A program made the translations under genes and the position numbers. Shown in pieces: positions 8,712-19,000 of a stretch of DNA of 64,000 nt. The DNA is from Cherax quadricarinatus (lineage: Eukaryota > Arthropoda > Malacostraca > Decapoda > Parastacidae). Under the pieces are notes generated by a model. The model saw only the letters and a list, made by a program, of their open reading frames with translations. It was not told the origin of the DNA and made no database searches. The stretch is taken from positions 5,215,719-5,279,718 of the forward strand of contig NC_091391.1 of the NCBI RefSeq assembly GCF_038502225.1, in the 5' to 3' direction. Numbering within the stretch: the stretch's first letter is position 1; each line of letters begins with the position of its first letter.

Positions 8712-10400
8712 TCAACGCCCCCGCGGCCCGGTCTGTGACCAGGCCTCCTGGTGGATCAGAGCCTGATCAACCAGGCTGTTGCTGCTGGCTGCACGCAAAC
8801 CAACGTACGAGCCACAGCCCGGCTGATCAGGAACTGACTTTAGGTGCTTGTCCAGTGCCAGCTTGAAGACTGCCAGGGGTCTGTTGGTAATCCCCCTTAT
8901 GTGTGCTGGGAGGCAGTTGAACAGTCTCGGGCCCCTGACACTTATTGTATGGTCTCTTAACGTGCTAGTGACACCCCTGCTTTTCATTGGGGGGATGCTG
9001 CATCGTCTGCCAAGTCTTTTGCTTTCGTAGTGAGTGATTTTCGTGTGCAAGTTCGGTACTAGTCCCTCTAGGATTTTCCAGGTGTATATAATCATGTATC
9101 TCTCCCTCCTGCGTTCCAGGGAATACAGGTTTAGGAACCTCAAGTGCTCCCAATAATTGAGGTGTTTTATCTCCGTTATGCGCACCGTGAAAGTTCTCTG
9201 TACATTTTCTAGGTCGGCAATTTCACCTGCCTTGAAAGGTGCTGTTAGTGTGCAGCAATATTCCAGCCTAGATAGAACAAGTGACCTGAAGAGTGTCATC
9301 ATGGGCTTGGGCTCCCTAGTTTTGAAGGTTCTCATTATCCATCCTGTCATTTTTCTAGCAGATGCGATTGATACAATGTTATGGTCCTTGAAGGTGAGAT
9401 CCCCCGACATGATCACTCCCAGGTCTTTGACGTTGGTGTTTCGCTCTATTTTGTGGCCAGAATTTGTTTTGTACTCTGATGAAGATTTAATTTCCTCATG
9501 TTTACCATATCTGAGTAATTGAAATTTCTCATCGTTGAACTTCATATTGTTTTCTGCAGCCCACTGAAAGATTTGGTTGATGTCCGCCTGGAGCTTTGCA
9601 GTGTCTGCAATGGAAGACACTGTCATGCAGATTCGGGTGTCATCTGCAAAGGAAGACACGGTGCTGTGGCTGACATCCTTGTCTATGTCGGATATGAGGA
9701 TGAGGAACAAGATGGGAGCGAGTACTGTGCCTTGTGGAACAGAGCTTTTCACCGTAGCTGCCTCGGACTTTACTCTGTTGACGACTACTCTCTGTGTTCT
9801 GTTAGTGAGGAAATTATAGATCCATCGACCGACTTTTCCTGTTATTCCTTTAGCACGCATTTTGTGCGCTATTACGCCATGGTCACACTTGTCGAAGGCT
9901 TTTGCAAAGTCTGTATATATTACATCTGCATTCTTTTTGTCTTCTAGTGCATTTAGGACCTTGTCGTAGTGATCCAATAGTTGAGACAGACAGGAGCGAC
10001 CTGTTCTAAACCCATGTTGCCCTGGGTTGTGTAACTGATGGGTTTCTAGATGGGTTGTGATCTTGCTTCTTAGGACCCTTTCAAAGATTTTTATGATATG
10101 GGATGTTAGTGCTATTGGTCTGTAGTTCTTTGCTGTTGCTTTACTGCCCCCTTTGTGGAGTGGGGCTATGTCTGTTGTTTTTAGTAACTGAGGGACGACC
10201 CCCGTGTCCATGCTCCCTCTCCATAGGATGGAAAAGGCTCGTGATAGGGGCTTCTTGCAGTTCTTGATGAACACAGAGTTCCATGAGTCTGGCCCTGGGG
10301 CAGAGTGCATGGGCATGTCATTTATCGCCTGTTCGAAGTCATTTGGCGTCAGGATAAGATCGGATAGGCTTGTGTTAATCAAATTTTGTGGCTCTCTCAT
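8712..10400 (-). CDS. LINE-A ORF2, reverse transcriptase part (562 codons)
   Basis: This is the reverse transcriptase that would copy the LINE RNA at its target site. RT motifs appear in order: YRPIALTS (residues 93-100), GFRTGRSC (130-137), motif A DFAKAFD with catalytic Asp164, motif B SVPQGT (220-225) and motif C FADD (251-254), all intact. A conserved C-terminal domain follows (RRERYMIIYTWKILEGLVPN, then RGPRLFNCLP). The last ~40 residues are encoded by the sequence that forms the widespread short LINE-A repeats, ending TGPRGR-stop. The frame is the continuation of the linker at 10407-11158 after a one-base insertion near 10400-10410; the Met at 10400 is not a true start. It is the longest intact RT frame of this family here. 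Confidence 0.9.
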   Translation of the reverse strand: MREPQNLINTSLSDLILTPNDFEQAINDMPMHSAPGPDSWNSVFIKNCKKPLSRAFSILWRGSMDTGVVPQLLKTTDIAPLHKGGSKATAKNYRPIALTSHIIKIFERVLRSKITTHLETHQLHNPGQHGFRTGRSCLSQLLDHYDKVLNALEDKKNADVIYTDFAKAFDKCDHGVIAHKMRAKGITGKVGRWIYNFLTNRTQRVVVNRVKSEAATVKSSVPQGTVLAPILFLILISDIDKDVSHSTVSSFADDTRICMTVSSIADTAKLQADINQIFQWAAENNMKFNDEKFQLLRYGKHEEIKSSSEYKTNSGHKIERNTNVKDLGVIMSGDLTFKDHNIVSIASARKMTGWIMRTFKTREPKPMMTLFRSLVLSRLEYCCTLTAPFKAGEIADLENVQRTFTVRITEIKHLNYWEHLRFLNLYSLERRRERYMIIYTWKILEGLVPNLHTKITHYESKRLGRRCSIPPMKSRGVTSTLRDHTISVRGPRLFNCLPAHIRGITNRPLAVFKLALDKHLKSVPDQPGCGSYVGLRAASSNSLVDQALIHQEAWSQTGPRGR

Positions 10401-10406
10401 AAAAAA

Positions 10407-11158
10407 TTAATTTTGATCTTCGACTCTCAGTCTGGTTAGCGGCTTGCTAAAAACTGAGTCATATTGGGACTTGAGTAGCTCACTCATTTCCTTGCTGTCA
10501 TCTGTGTAGGACCCATCTGGTTTAAGTAGGGGCCCAATACTGGACGTTGTTCTCGATTTTGATTTGGCATAGGAGAAGAAATACTTTGGGTTTCTTTCGA
10601 TTTCATTTATGGCTTTTAGTTCTTCCCGCGATTCCTGACTCCTAAAGGATTCTTTTAGCTTAAGTTCGATGCTTGCTATTTCTCTGACCAGTGTCTCCCT
10701 ACGCATTTCAGATATATTGACCTCTTTTAGCCGCTCTGTTATTCTTTTCCGTCGCCTGTAAAGGGAGCGCCTGTCTCTTTCTATTTTACATCTACTTCTC
10801 CTTTTTCTTAGAGGAATAAGCCTTGTGCATACATCGAGTGCCACCGAGTTAATCTGTTCTAGGCATAAGTTGGGGTCTGTGTTGCTTAGTGTATCTTCGC
10901 AGCTTATATCGGTTAGGACTTGGTTTACTTGGTCCCACTTTATGTTTTTGTTATTGAAGTTGAATTTGGTGAATGCTCCCTCGTGACTAGTCTCATTTTG
11001 TCGGTCTGGGGCTCCACGCATACATGTCTGAACCTCAATTATGTTGTGATCTGAGTATATTGTTTTTGATATGGTGACATTTCTTATCAGATCATCATTG
11101 TTAGTGAAGATGAGGTCTAGTGTATTCTCCAGTCTAGTAGGCTCTATTATTTGCTGGT
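10407..11158 (-). pseudogene. LINE-A ORF2, end of endonuclease and linker
   Basis: The minus-strand frame from 11158 begins with the endonuclease C-terminal half (QQIIEPTRLENTLDLIFTN, then a SDHN motif that holds the catalytic Asp-His pair) and continues into a strongly basic linker (RKRRSRCKIERDRRSLYRRR) that precedes the RT. It stops at 10407 through one extra A; shifting frame leads directly into the RT at 10400. Its upstream partner is at 12476-13018, on the far side of nested copy B. Confidence 0.85.
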
Positions 11159-12475
11159 TTACCTGGAGTTTACCTGGAGAGAGTTCCGGGGGTCAACGCC
11201 CCCGCGGCCCGGTCTGAGACCAGGCCTCCTGGTGGATCAGAGCCTGATCAACCAGGCTGTTGCTGCTGGCTGCACGCAAACCAACATACGAGCCACAGCC
11301 CGGCTGATCCGGAACTGACTTTAGGTGCTTGTCCAGTGCCAGCTTGAAGACTGCCAGGGGTCTGTTGGTAATCCCCCTTATGTGTGCTGGGAGGCAGTTG
11401 AACAGTCTCGGGCCCCTGACACTTATTGTATGGTCTCTTAACGTGCTAGTGACACCCCTGCTTTTCATTGGGGGGATGGTGCATCGTCTGCCAAGTCTTT
11501 TGCTTTCGTAGTGGGTGATTTTCGTGTGCAAGTTCGGTACTAGTCCCTCTAGGATTTTCCAGGTGTATATAATCATGTATCTCTCCCTCCTGCGTTCCAG
11601 GGAATACAGGTTTAGGAACCTCAAGCGCTGCCAATAATTGAGGTGTTTTATCTCCGTTATCCGCGCCGTGAAAGTTCTCTGTACATTTTCTAGGTCGGCA
11701 ATTTCACCTGCCTTGAAAGGTGCTGTTAGTGTGCAGCAATATTCCAGCCTAGATAGAACAAGTGACCTGAAGAGTGTCATCATGGGCTTGGCCTCCCTAG
11801 TTTTGAAGGTTCTCACTATCCATCCTGTCATTTTTCTAGCAGATGCGATTGATACAATGTTATGGTCCTTGAAGGTGAGATCCTCCGACATGATCACTCC
11901 CAGGTCTTTGACGTTGGTGTTTCGCTCTATTTTGTGGCCAGAATTTGTTTTGTACTCTGATGAAGATTTAATTTCCTCATGTTTACCATATCTGAGTAAT
12001 TGAAATTTCTCATCGTTGAACTTCATATTGTTTTCTGCAGCCCACTGAAAGATTTGGTTGATGTCTGCCTGGAGCTTTGCAGTGTCTGCAATGGAAGACA
12101 CTGTCATGCAGATTCGGGTGTCATCTGCAAAGGAAGACACGGTGCTGTGGCTGACATCCTTGTCTATGTCGGATATAAGGATGAGGAACAAGATGGGAGC
12201 GAGTACTGTGCCTTGTGGAACAGAGCTTTTCACCGTAGCTGCCTCGGACTTTACTCTGTTGACGACTACTCTCTGTGTTCTGTTAGTGAGGAAATTATAG
12301 ATCCATCGACCGACTTTTCCTGTTATTCCTTTAGCACGCATTTTGTGCGCTATTACGCCATGGTCACACTTGTCGAAGGCTTTTGCAAAGTCTGTATATA
12401 TTACATCTGCATTCTTTTTGTCTTCTAGTGCATTTAGGACCTTGTCGTAGTGGTCCAATAGTTGAGACAGAGATT
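11159..12475 (-). mobile_element. LINE-A copy B, nested inside the endonuclease of copy A
   Basis: A 1.3-kb 5'-truncated LINE-A copy in the same orientation as its host. Its 3' terminus (tacctggagtttacctggag) starts at 11159 and its truncated 5' end at about 12475 falls in the RT (SQLLDHYDKV). The frame at 11193-12458 (421 codons) keeps motif A, SVPQGT, FADD and the whole C-terminus and is about 97-98% identical to copy A by eye. Host endonuclease reads HELLNL on one side and QQIIEPTR on the other. A few host codons seem missing and no target duplication is visible, so insertion probably came with a small deletion. Confidence 0.9.
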
Positions 12476-13018
12476 TAAAAGCTCGTGTGAGTGTGAGTTT
12501 TCATCAGAGCTGCCTCCTGGTGTTATTACTGCAACAATATTATTTGCTATATTCCTCCATTTTAGGTGCCTTAAGTTCAAATCCCCCAGGAGCAAGATGT
12601 TGGGTGCAGGAGCTGGAAGATTTTCCAGACAGTGGTCAATTTTTAACAGCTGTTCCTGGAATTGCTGGGATGTTGCATCCGGAGGCTTGTAGACTACCAC
12701 AATGACTAGGTTTTGGTTCTCGACCTTTACTGCTAAAACTTCCACTACATCATTTGAGGCATTAAGCAGTTCTGTGCAAACAAGTGACTCTGCAATGTAC
12801 AGGCCAACCCCCCCCCCTTTTGCCTGTTCACTCTGTCACATCTGTATAGGTTGTAACCTGGGATCCATATTTCGTTGTCCAAGTGATCCTTTATGTGGGT
12901 CTCAGTGAAAGCCGCGAACATTGCCTTTGCCTCTGCAAGCAGTCCACGGATGAAAGGTATTTTGTTGTTTGTTGCTGGCTTTAGACCCTGTATATTTGCA
13001 AAGAAGAATGTTATCGGA
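12476..13018 (-). pseudogene. LINE-A ORF2, N-terminal APE endonuclease
   Basis: Minus-strand coding for the AP-endonuclease-like nicking domain of copy A: NIQGLKP, then FAAFTETHIKDH containing the catalytic Glu, GYNLYRCDR, KGGG, VVVYKPP and LLLGDLNLRHLKW. The open frame with Met covers 12745-12476. Upstream a C10 run (12810-12819 on the plus strand) is one base short of keeping the KGGGVGLYIAE frame, a homopolymer slip that splits the domain. It is continued at 11158 beyond nested copy B. Confidence 0.85.
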
Positions 13019-13581
13019 CTGGTGGTATTGTTGGTACTGGGGGGGGGGATTTTTTTTCCGGCATTAGTATCTGTATCTGTTGGTTTGGAGTGGAGGCCAT
13101 CGACTGTGGTTCCACTCCAGGAATGACTGGATTTGGTGTACGATTTCTGCCATTTCCTGCCAGTTTTTTTTTCCTTCCTGGCACTAAAAAACCTCTCCCT
13201 CTTGAGTGGCTGTGGCTACCCAGGTTTTCCCATGGCCTGGATGTTTTGTATCTTTTTGTCCCCTTTAGATGGTATGCCTGGCAATTTAAGTTATAGCACA
13301 GTCTTTCCTGTACTGAAGAGGTACACATTTCAGGGTGAAAAAGCTTACAGGAAGGGAGTTTGCATTTTCCTGTTGTCATATGGGCATGGCATTTTCTAGG
13401 GTGGTCTAGTTGCATGTCCCATCTGTTTTTCCAGATTTCCCATGCCAGCAGATACCAAGTGCATAGTATGTGCACAGGCTTGGCTTCCGTTTGCCTTGGG
13501 TTTCTGTGACTGTATTCCCTGTTGGTGCATGTTTCCCTGTCTTACTTCTATCCTCCCTAGCACCAACAATGGAGCTCCCAC
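13011..13581 (-). pseudogene. LINE-A ORF1, C-terminal Cys/His-rich region
   Basis: A minus-strand frame (13475-13011, preceded by a second frame 13581-13396) codes a basic protein with clustered Cys and His: CHAHMTTGKCKLPSCKLFH, then MCTS...LCYNLNCQAYHLKGTKR, followed by SHSRGRGFLVPGRKKK. The spacing suggests two or three CCCH/CCHC-type zinc fingers typical of LINE ORF1 RNA-binding proteins. It ends at 13011 and overlaps the start of the endonuclease frame across a C10 run, so either ORF1 and ORF2 overlap or a slip separates one polyprotein. Confidence 0.65.
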
Positions 13582-13731
13582 CAGTTGTTTTTGGTAATTT
13601 ATCCTCAGTATTGCTATTGGAGTCCTCTTGTTTGCTATTTCCTGCGGTATTTCTAGTTTGAAATATTGGTTTTATCTTATCTTTGACTACACTTGTTTCC
13701 CTACTATGGCTCCTGTCCCCTATGAGGTCAT

Positions 13732-14067
13732 TTATATGTATTCCTGCGTATAGTTCCCGACTACCTGGACAAAATCTCCAGCTTCACCATTACTGTCTCC
13801 CAGGACAATATCTCCAGCTTCACCATTTCTGTCTCCCAGGACAGCACCTCCAGCTTCAACATTACTGTCTCCCAGGACAGCACCTCCAGCTTCAACATTA
13901 CTGTCTCCCAGGACAGCACTATCAGCCCCACATTTACTGACTACCAGGACATCATCTCCAGCCTTACAGTTTGTGACTACATGGCCAGTATCAAGGGCAG
14001 TACCATTCAGCCCAGACTTTTTATGTTCCCATCCGTTGTAGAAAGCTTCGTATAGGATTGATGACAC
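13732..14067 (-). pseudogene. LINE-A ORF1, N-terminal part with 12-residue repeats
   Basis: The frame begins at ATG 14067 (MSSILYEAFYNGWEHKKSG) and contains four to five repeats of about 12 residues (VLGDSNVEAGGA type), encoded by a 36-bp tandem at about 13780-13930. It ends at 13732 because two bases (AT) appear inserted: without them it would read on into the ...NDLIGDRS sequence and the rest of ORF1. The position, 5' of the Cys-rich region and on the same strand, supports an ORF1 N-terminus. No known fold recognised. Confidence 0.55.
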
Positions 14068-14085
14068 AAATTAAAGTTCTAGCAC

Positions 14086-14735
14086 GTAAGAGCGACCGTG
14101 AAACACCAGAAAACCTGGAGCACAACGAGGCACGCTGACACTGTCACGCTGATGAATTTAATAATTTGCATTTTTATTAATTTTATTTTGTGTGCAATAT
14201 AGCATTTCTTGATAGTGTATTTATTTTTCTGTGATTTTTGGCACTATCCCATACTCTGATATCTTTGCTGTGTCAACTTCCCTTTGTGCAAGTGAATTAC
14301 CTTTTTTTTTCCATTCCAATTTCCAACTGCCAGCACCTGCAATCTTTTTAAACTGTGCTTGCAGCACAGTTTAGTGTTGTGTAGTACCTGATTTATTTTA
14401 AATTTTGTGCAATTTTTGCTACCAGTGTTTACAGTTCAACTCCTTTTCATAAATTTTGTTGCCAGTCTCCTGGTGAAATTATTGACCACCCTTAGCATCA
14501 TTTTGTGCACTTCCCTGTAGTTCATTCACTTGCATACATCTCTTATTTTGTGTTTCAGAGTGTACCACTTTTTTGTTGTTGTTTTGCTCAAATTATTTCC
14601 ATCACTAAGCAGTTTACCTAGTACCGTGGTACCGTGTTCTCTCTGACTGTGTTGAATTGTAGCCAGTGCATACCATTTCTTGCTCTGACCTGTTTACCCT
14701 CTTCGTGACCTACTTGCATTTGAACAATAGACGTC
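14086..14735 (+). other. Non-coding leader upstream of the gypsy gag
   Basis: T-rich sequence between the 5' end of LINE-A copy A and the gag start. It may hold the leader and part of the 5' LTR of the gypsy element, but I see no matching copy downstream of pol (20235-21113), so LTRs could not be defined. Confidence 0.4.
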
Positions 14736-15800
14736 ATGACTAACACACGCAGTGGCCATGCCGTTAGTCCAGATTCTGCTGATGCTAGCAATGGTGCCTC
14801 AGCCAGTGTGAACACGCAGCAGGGCATCGAAGCCCCCGTGACAGTTGGTCAACTTGTGGCTCAAGTCTCGACCACCAGTGGGCCGGCTAATCGTCCATAC
14901 CCGACCCTTCTTTTTGACGGTCGTTCAAATAGGTTAGAGCCATGGTTGCAGTCAGTCTAGACGACTGTTAAGGCCCTATTTGATAGTCCCACGGACGCAC
15001 AGTACATTCGTGCTGCTGTTGCAGCAGTGGATCTCACCCGGGATGATATAGGTGCCTTTGTGCAGCTCAATCGCGTTTGTGAGATTCAGTCTTGGGACAA
15101 GCTTAAGGAGGAATTTAGGCATTATTTTCGGCATAGTCGCCAACGCCATTACATTGAGATCGTTACCAGTGTCTTGGCCGAATGTCAATACCGGCACGAA
15201 AGCCCCCTGGCTTGCATTTGCTGGTTTGAGCAAGCCGCCAAAGATTTTACTGATGCCATCAGCTCCACTAAGTGGGTGAATGGTGATGACTGTATTAAAG
15301 CTAAAGACATCATCCCCATGCTGGCTGTAGGCATCATGCAGAGGGATGCCCCCCTAACCTCCAGGGTGCCATTGATGCGCTAGGACTCGGCCCTCAGCAC
15401 GACGTCCTGGGTGCATTTGATGCCATTGACGCGATCAAGCTGCCTGCCGAGCAAGGCAAGGTTTGTCGCTTTGCAGATGATCCTATACCCATCCTTCCGG
15501 CGCCATCCACAGTGACCCCGCAGGCGCAGCCGGAAGTCACTTTTGCCGCTGCTGTCAGACAGCCAGCCTACAAAGTTTCTAACCCCAGTCCCACTAACAC
15601 TTGCCTAAGTAAAAATATTGACCACAGTAACGACAGTCACTCATACAAAAAAGCAGTCATCGACTTCCTGGACCAAGGCAAAACGTCGCCAGCAAACACC
15701 ACCTCCAACCTCACCTGCTAAGCGCGTAGTGACTTGTTTCAACTGTGGAAAACATGGGCACTACTGATCGGAGTGTTACAAACCTAAGTCCCTGCAAAGT
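14736..15800 (+). pseudogene. Ty3/gypsy gag, broken
   Basis: Gag starts at ATG 14736 (MTNTRSGHAVSPDSADASNG). An in-frame TAG at 14958-14960 interrupts it and the same frame resumes to 15383 with a typical Gag core (WDKLKEEFRHYF, around 15093-15130). A shift leads to a frame ending at 15721, then a third frame encodes a CCHC zinc knuckle (C-x2-C-x4-H-x4-C, 15735-15776) in which the expected Trp codon is TGA (15765-15767). At least two nonsense changes and two frameshifts make it non-functional. Confidence 0.75.
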
Positions 15801-16079
15801 AACCGTCACCATCCCCACGCTCAGTATCAAAGTAACCATCACCGTCCCCATGCTCAGTCTCGCGAGGGAGTCTGTATGTACCACAACACTTCCAGTCATA
15901 CCTCCAATGAGTGTAACAAGCTGCAAAGTATGCTGTCAGCTGAGTGGAGCAAGCAGTCATCGCACAATGCACGTGCTAGTAGAAACCCTTCCACTAGTTC
16001 GGGGGAAGAGGCGCATCCGCAAAACCAGCGAAAGACATAGTAACCCTGTCGGAGTCGCTGTATTCCGTCCCTGTCCACA

Positions 16080-19000
16080 ATGCATTCGCCGCCCTGGGCA
16101 GTGATACGCTTGCCGACAGTGAGGAAACAGTGTCTTGACATTGTTGCCGAGACTCGTACCGTACCTTCCAGGTCGAGCCTCATCAACAAGCGTCGAGCCT
16201 CAAGCAGCTGTGACTCCGGGGATTTCGTCAGCCTGTCCTGCCTTCACGTTCGGTATGACAACCCGTGTGGACCGCTCGTTGAGTCCACTAACCACCATAA
16301 GCCTGTCCAGCTTTTCCTACATACAGGTTCGGTGGTTAACATTGTCCGCTCCACTCTTTTCCAAGACATTGGGCTTCACGCGGCCATGTCGACAGAGCCG
16401 TCTGTCATTCAGACCTTGAGAGGAGTCTCAGGTAATCCGCTGACGGTTCGTGGTCGTACAACGTTAGAATTTGCGGTCCAGGGTCACAAGCTGTCCGCAA
16501 AATTCTTAGTCGTAGATAGTATTGTTTTCCCAGGTGACCTGCTCATAGGGTTCAAAACCATGGCAGACCTTACGATCTGCTTAGATCCAGCTGAGTGGAA
16601 AGCAGAATTCAACGGAGTGGATGTGCCCTTCTGGGGCGTGCGCTTAGGATCCACTACGTGCTACTCTGTCTCAGAGTATGCACAGTGCCTGGAATCGTTG
16701 GAAACTGGTGGTTTCCGTAGCACATTCTCCCCGGGGTCGGTCTCTTGTCCTGATCGACCTCGTAGTAGAGCTCGTTGCCCGTCACCTGGCCATCAGCGTT
16801 TAGTTACCAGTGAAACCCAGTCTGGGGACGCCCAGTCTAACCTTCACTCTAACTCTGACGCTGTTGTAGAGAACAGCAGTTGTCAAGCCACAGTATCCCT
16901 GTCGGCAGGCGACTGTCTGACTCGTGTCATGGCATCAGCGAGCAGAGTTACTGCTTGTACAAAGTATGATGTCACTTTGTCAGCTAACTCGCTCACTCCT
17001 GTTACGGTGTACGTGAGCAGAGCTTTTGCAGGAGACCATGTGCTGGTTGACAATGACACGTGCCGAGTCAAGGGCCTCTCCCTTGAACCATCCTTGCACA
17101 CAGTGCAATGTGGTAAGTTGCAAGTCCTTGTTGTCAACATGCACAGTCGAGAATTTCCCCTGCGGAAGAATACCTCACTTGTCGACCTTGTCAGATTCCC
17201 TCTCCCGGTGAGAGTGGAGGGTGAAGCCCCAGCTGACTTCCTCGTGAGTGCAGTTCTCCCAGGTGAGTCTGCTGCTGACTCTTCCAACACCCGGCCAGTG
17301 CAGGAAGATGATCTAGCTTTGACAGACTATCCTGAAGAGGTCCCAAAATTTCTCCAGGTTCTCAATCGTGCACGTTCTGCAGTCGCACTAGATGGTGAGT
17401 CGATGGGTTTGACCCCACTGATCTCTCACCGTATTCCACTTGACAAAGGTACTAAACCCATTTATGTACCTGCGTATTGCCTGCCACATGTGCAAAGAGT
17501 CTTCGCCGAAGAACTCATTACATGGATGCTCCGTGATGGAGTTATTGAGGAGTCCACTTCCCTGTGGAATGCTCCCCTTATTCTGGTCCCCAAGAAAGAT
17601 GGAACCTGGCACCCTGTTATCGATTACAGGAAACTGAATGCATGTACGATCCCAGACCGCTTTCCGTTGCCAGTTCTAAACGACCTGTTGCAGAACATCG
17701 GCAATAATAAGGTCTTTTCAACTCTTGACCTTCTTCAAGGGTCCTGGCAGATCCCCCTCGATGATGAGAGCAGAGAGTTGACAGCTTTCTCTACACCAAC
17801 TGGTCATTACCAGTTCAGGAGGATGCCCTTCGGCTTGCGCGGAAGCCCAATCACGTTTAGTCATTTGATGATGACAATTTTCCGTACCCTCCTAGGTGGC
17901 ACGCTCATGGTCTACCTAGATGATCTCATAGTCATGTCGCAAGATGTTCCGTCACATCTCGAGAAACTTGACAGGGTATTGGACAGGCTAGCTCAGGCAA
18001 ACCTTAAGGTAAAGCTCTCCAAATGTCATTTCCTCCAGAAGGAAATAAAATTTCTGGGTCACGTAGTGACTCAGAATGGCATAAAGACGGACGAGTCTAA
18101 AATCTCGGCCGTGCAGAAATTCCCCAGACCCATGACGGCAGATGCAGTCCGGTCCTTCATAGGCCTGGCGGGTTTCTACCGCACCTTTATCACAGGTTTC
18201 TCCACCATTGCTGCACCCCTGACACGCTTACTCAAGAAGGATGCCCCTTTTGAGTGGATGTGTGATCAGGAACGAGCTTTTGTCATTCTTAAGAACAAGT
18301 TAACATCAGCCCCAACCCTTAGATTCCCTGATTTCACCAAGGCATTTACCTTGACGACTGATGCCAGCAAAGTTGGCATCGGTGCAGTCTTGTCACAGGA
18401 ATCTAATGGTAAGCAACAGCCTATTGCCTATGCTAGCCGTGTCCTTACTAAAGCGGAAGTCAATTATTCAGTGACAGAGCTAGAAGCTTTAGCCATTGTA
18501 TGGGCCTTGAGTCATTTTCGGGATATCATCTATCATTATTCTATCAAGATTTACACAGATCATCTACCCTTATTGGCCCTTTTTGCGAATAAGAACCTCT
18601 CGGGAAAGCATGCTCGGTGGTCGCTCACGTTCATTGACTACAACCCTGAAATTTGCTATGTCCCAGGTAAGCAAAATGTTGTAGCTGATGCCCTGTCGAG
18701 GCATATAGCATTCGTGAGTGTCGGCAACTCGTTCTCTGTTGAGGATCTCGAGAGAGCCCAACGACAGGATCCTGTGTGGTCTCCAGTCCTTCGTTTCCTG
18801 ACCAAGGAGGACGTTGACTTACAGGTCAAGTCTCCCGTTCCACTGAAGGATTTGGTGGTCAACCAAGGAGTACTGTGCCGTGTTGCACAGCTGGTGGATC
18901 CCGGCAGAACCATATACCAACTGGTGATACCGGAGTCCATGATACCAGCTACTCTTAGGTTGATCCATGATGTCCCAGGTGTAGCGCACCCCGGGAAGGA

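Larger units (their letters stand above)
8680..14085 (-). mobile_element. LINE-A copy A, nearly full-length CR1/Jockey-type non-LTR retrotransposon
   Basis: Minus-strand element with, from its 5' end, ORF1 (14067 down to about 13011), an APE-type endonuclease, a linker, reverse transcriptase and a 3' end of CTCCAGGTAAA units at 8680-8700. Without the 1.3-kb nested copy B (11159-12475) it is about 4.1 kb. The terminal short direct repeat in place of poly(A) suits the CR1/L2/Jockey group. It carries one nested insertion and several single-base frameshifts, so it is inactive as it stands. No target duplication could be identified; its 3' end abuts the 21-bp array. Confidence 0.85.

Noticed and set aside
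7662..8866. Several overlapping long open frames on both strands (up to 358 codons)
   Set aside because: They are produced by the 21-bp array, whose period is a multiple of three; all frames are repetitive Cys/Thr/Pro, Tyr/Met/Leu or Val/His peptides with no start context or domain.
9157..9947. Open frames antisense to LINE-A RT (also 11638-12428, 1794-2030)
   Set aside because: They exist in every LINE-A copy as complements of conserved RT codons and show no independent features.
13470..13661. Plus-strand frames at 13090-13661
   Set aside because: Antisense to LINE-A ORF1; no support.
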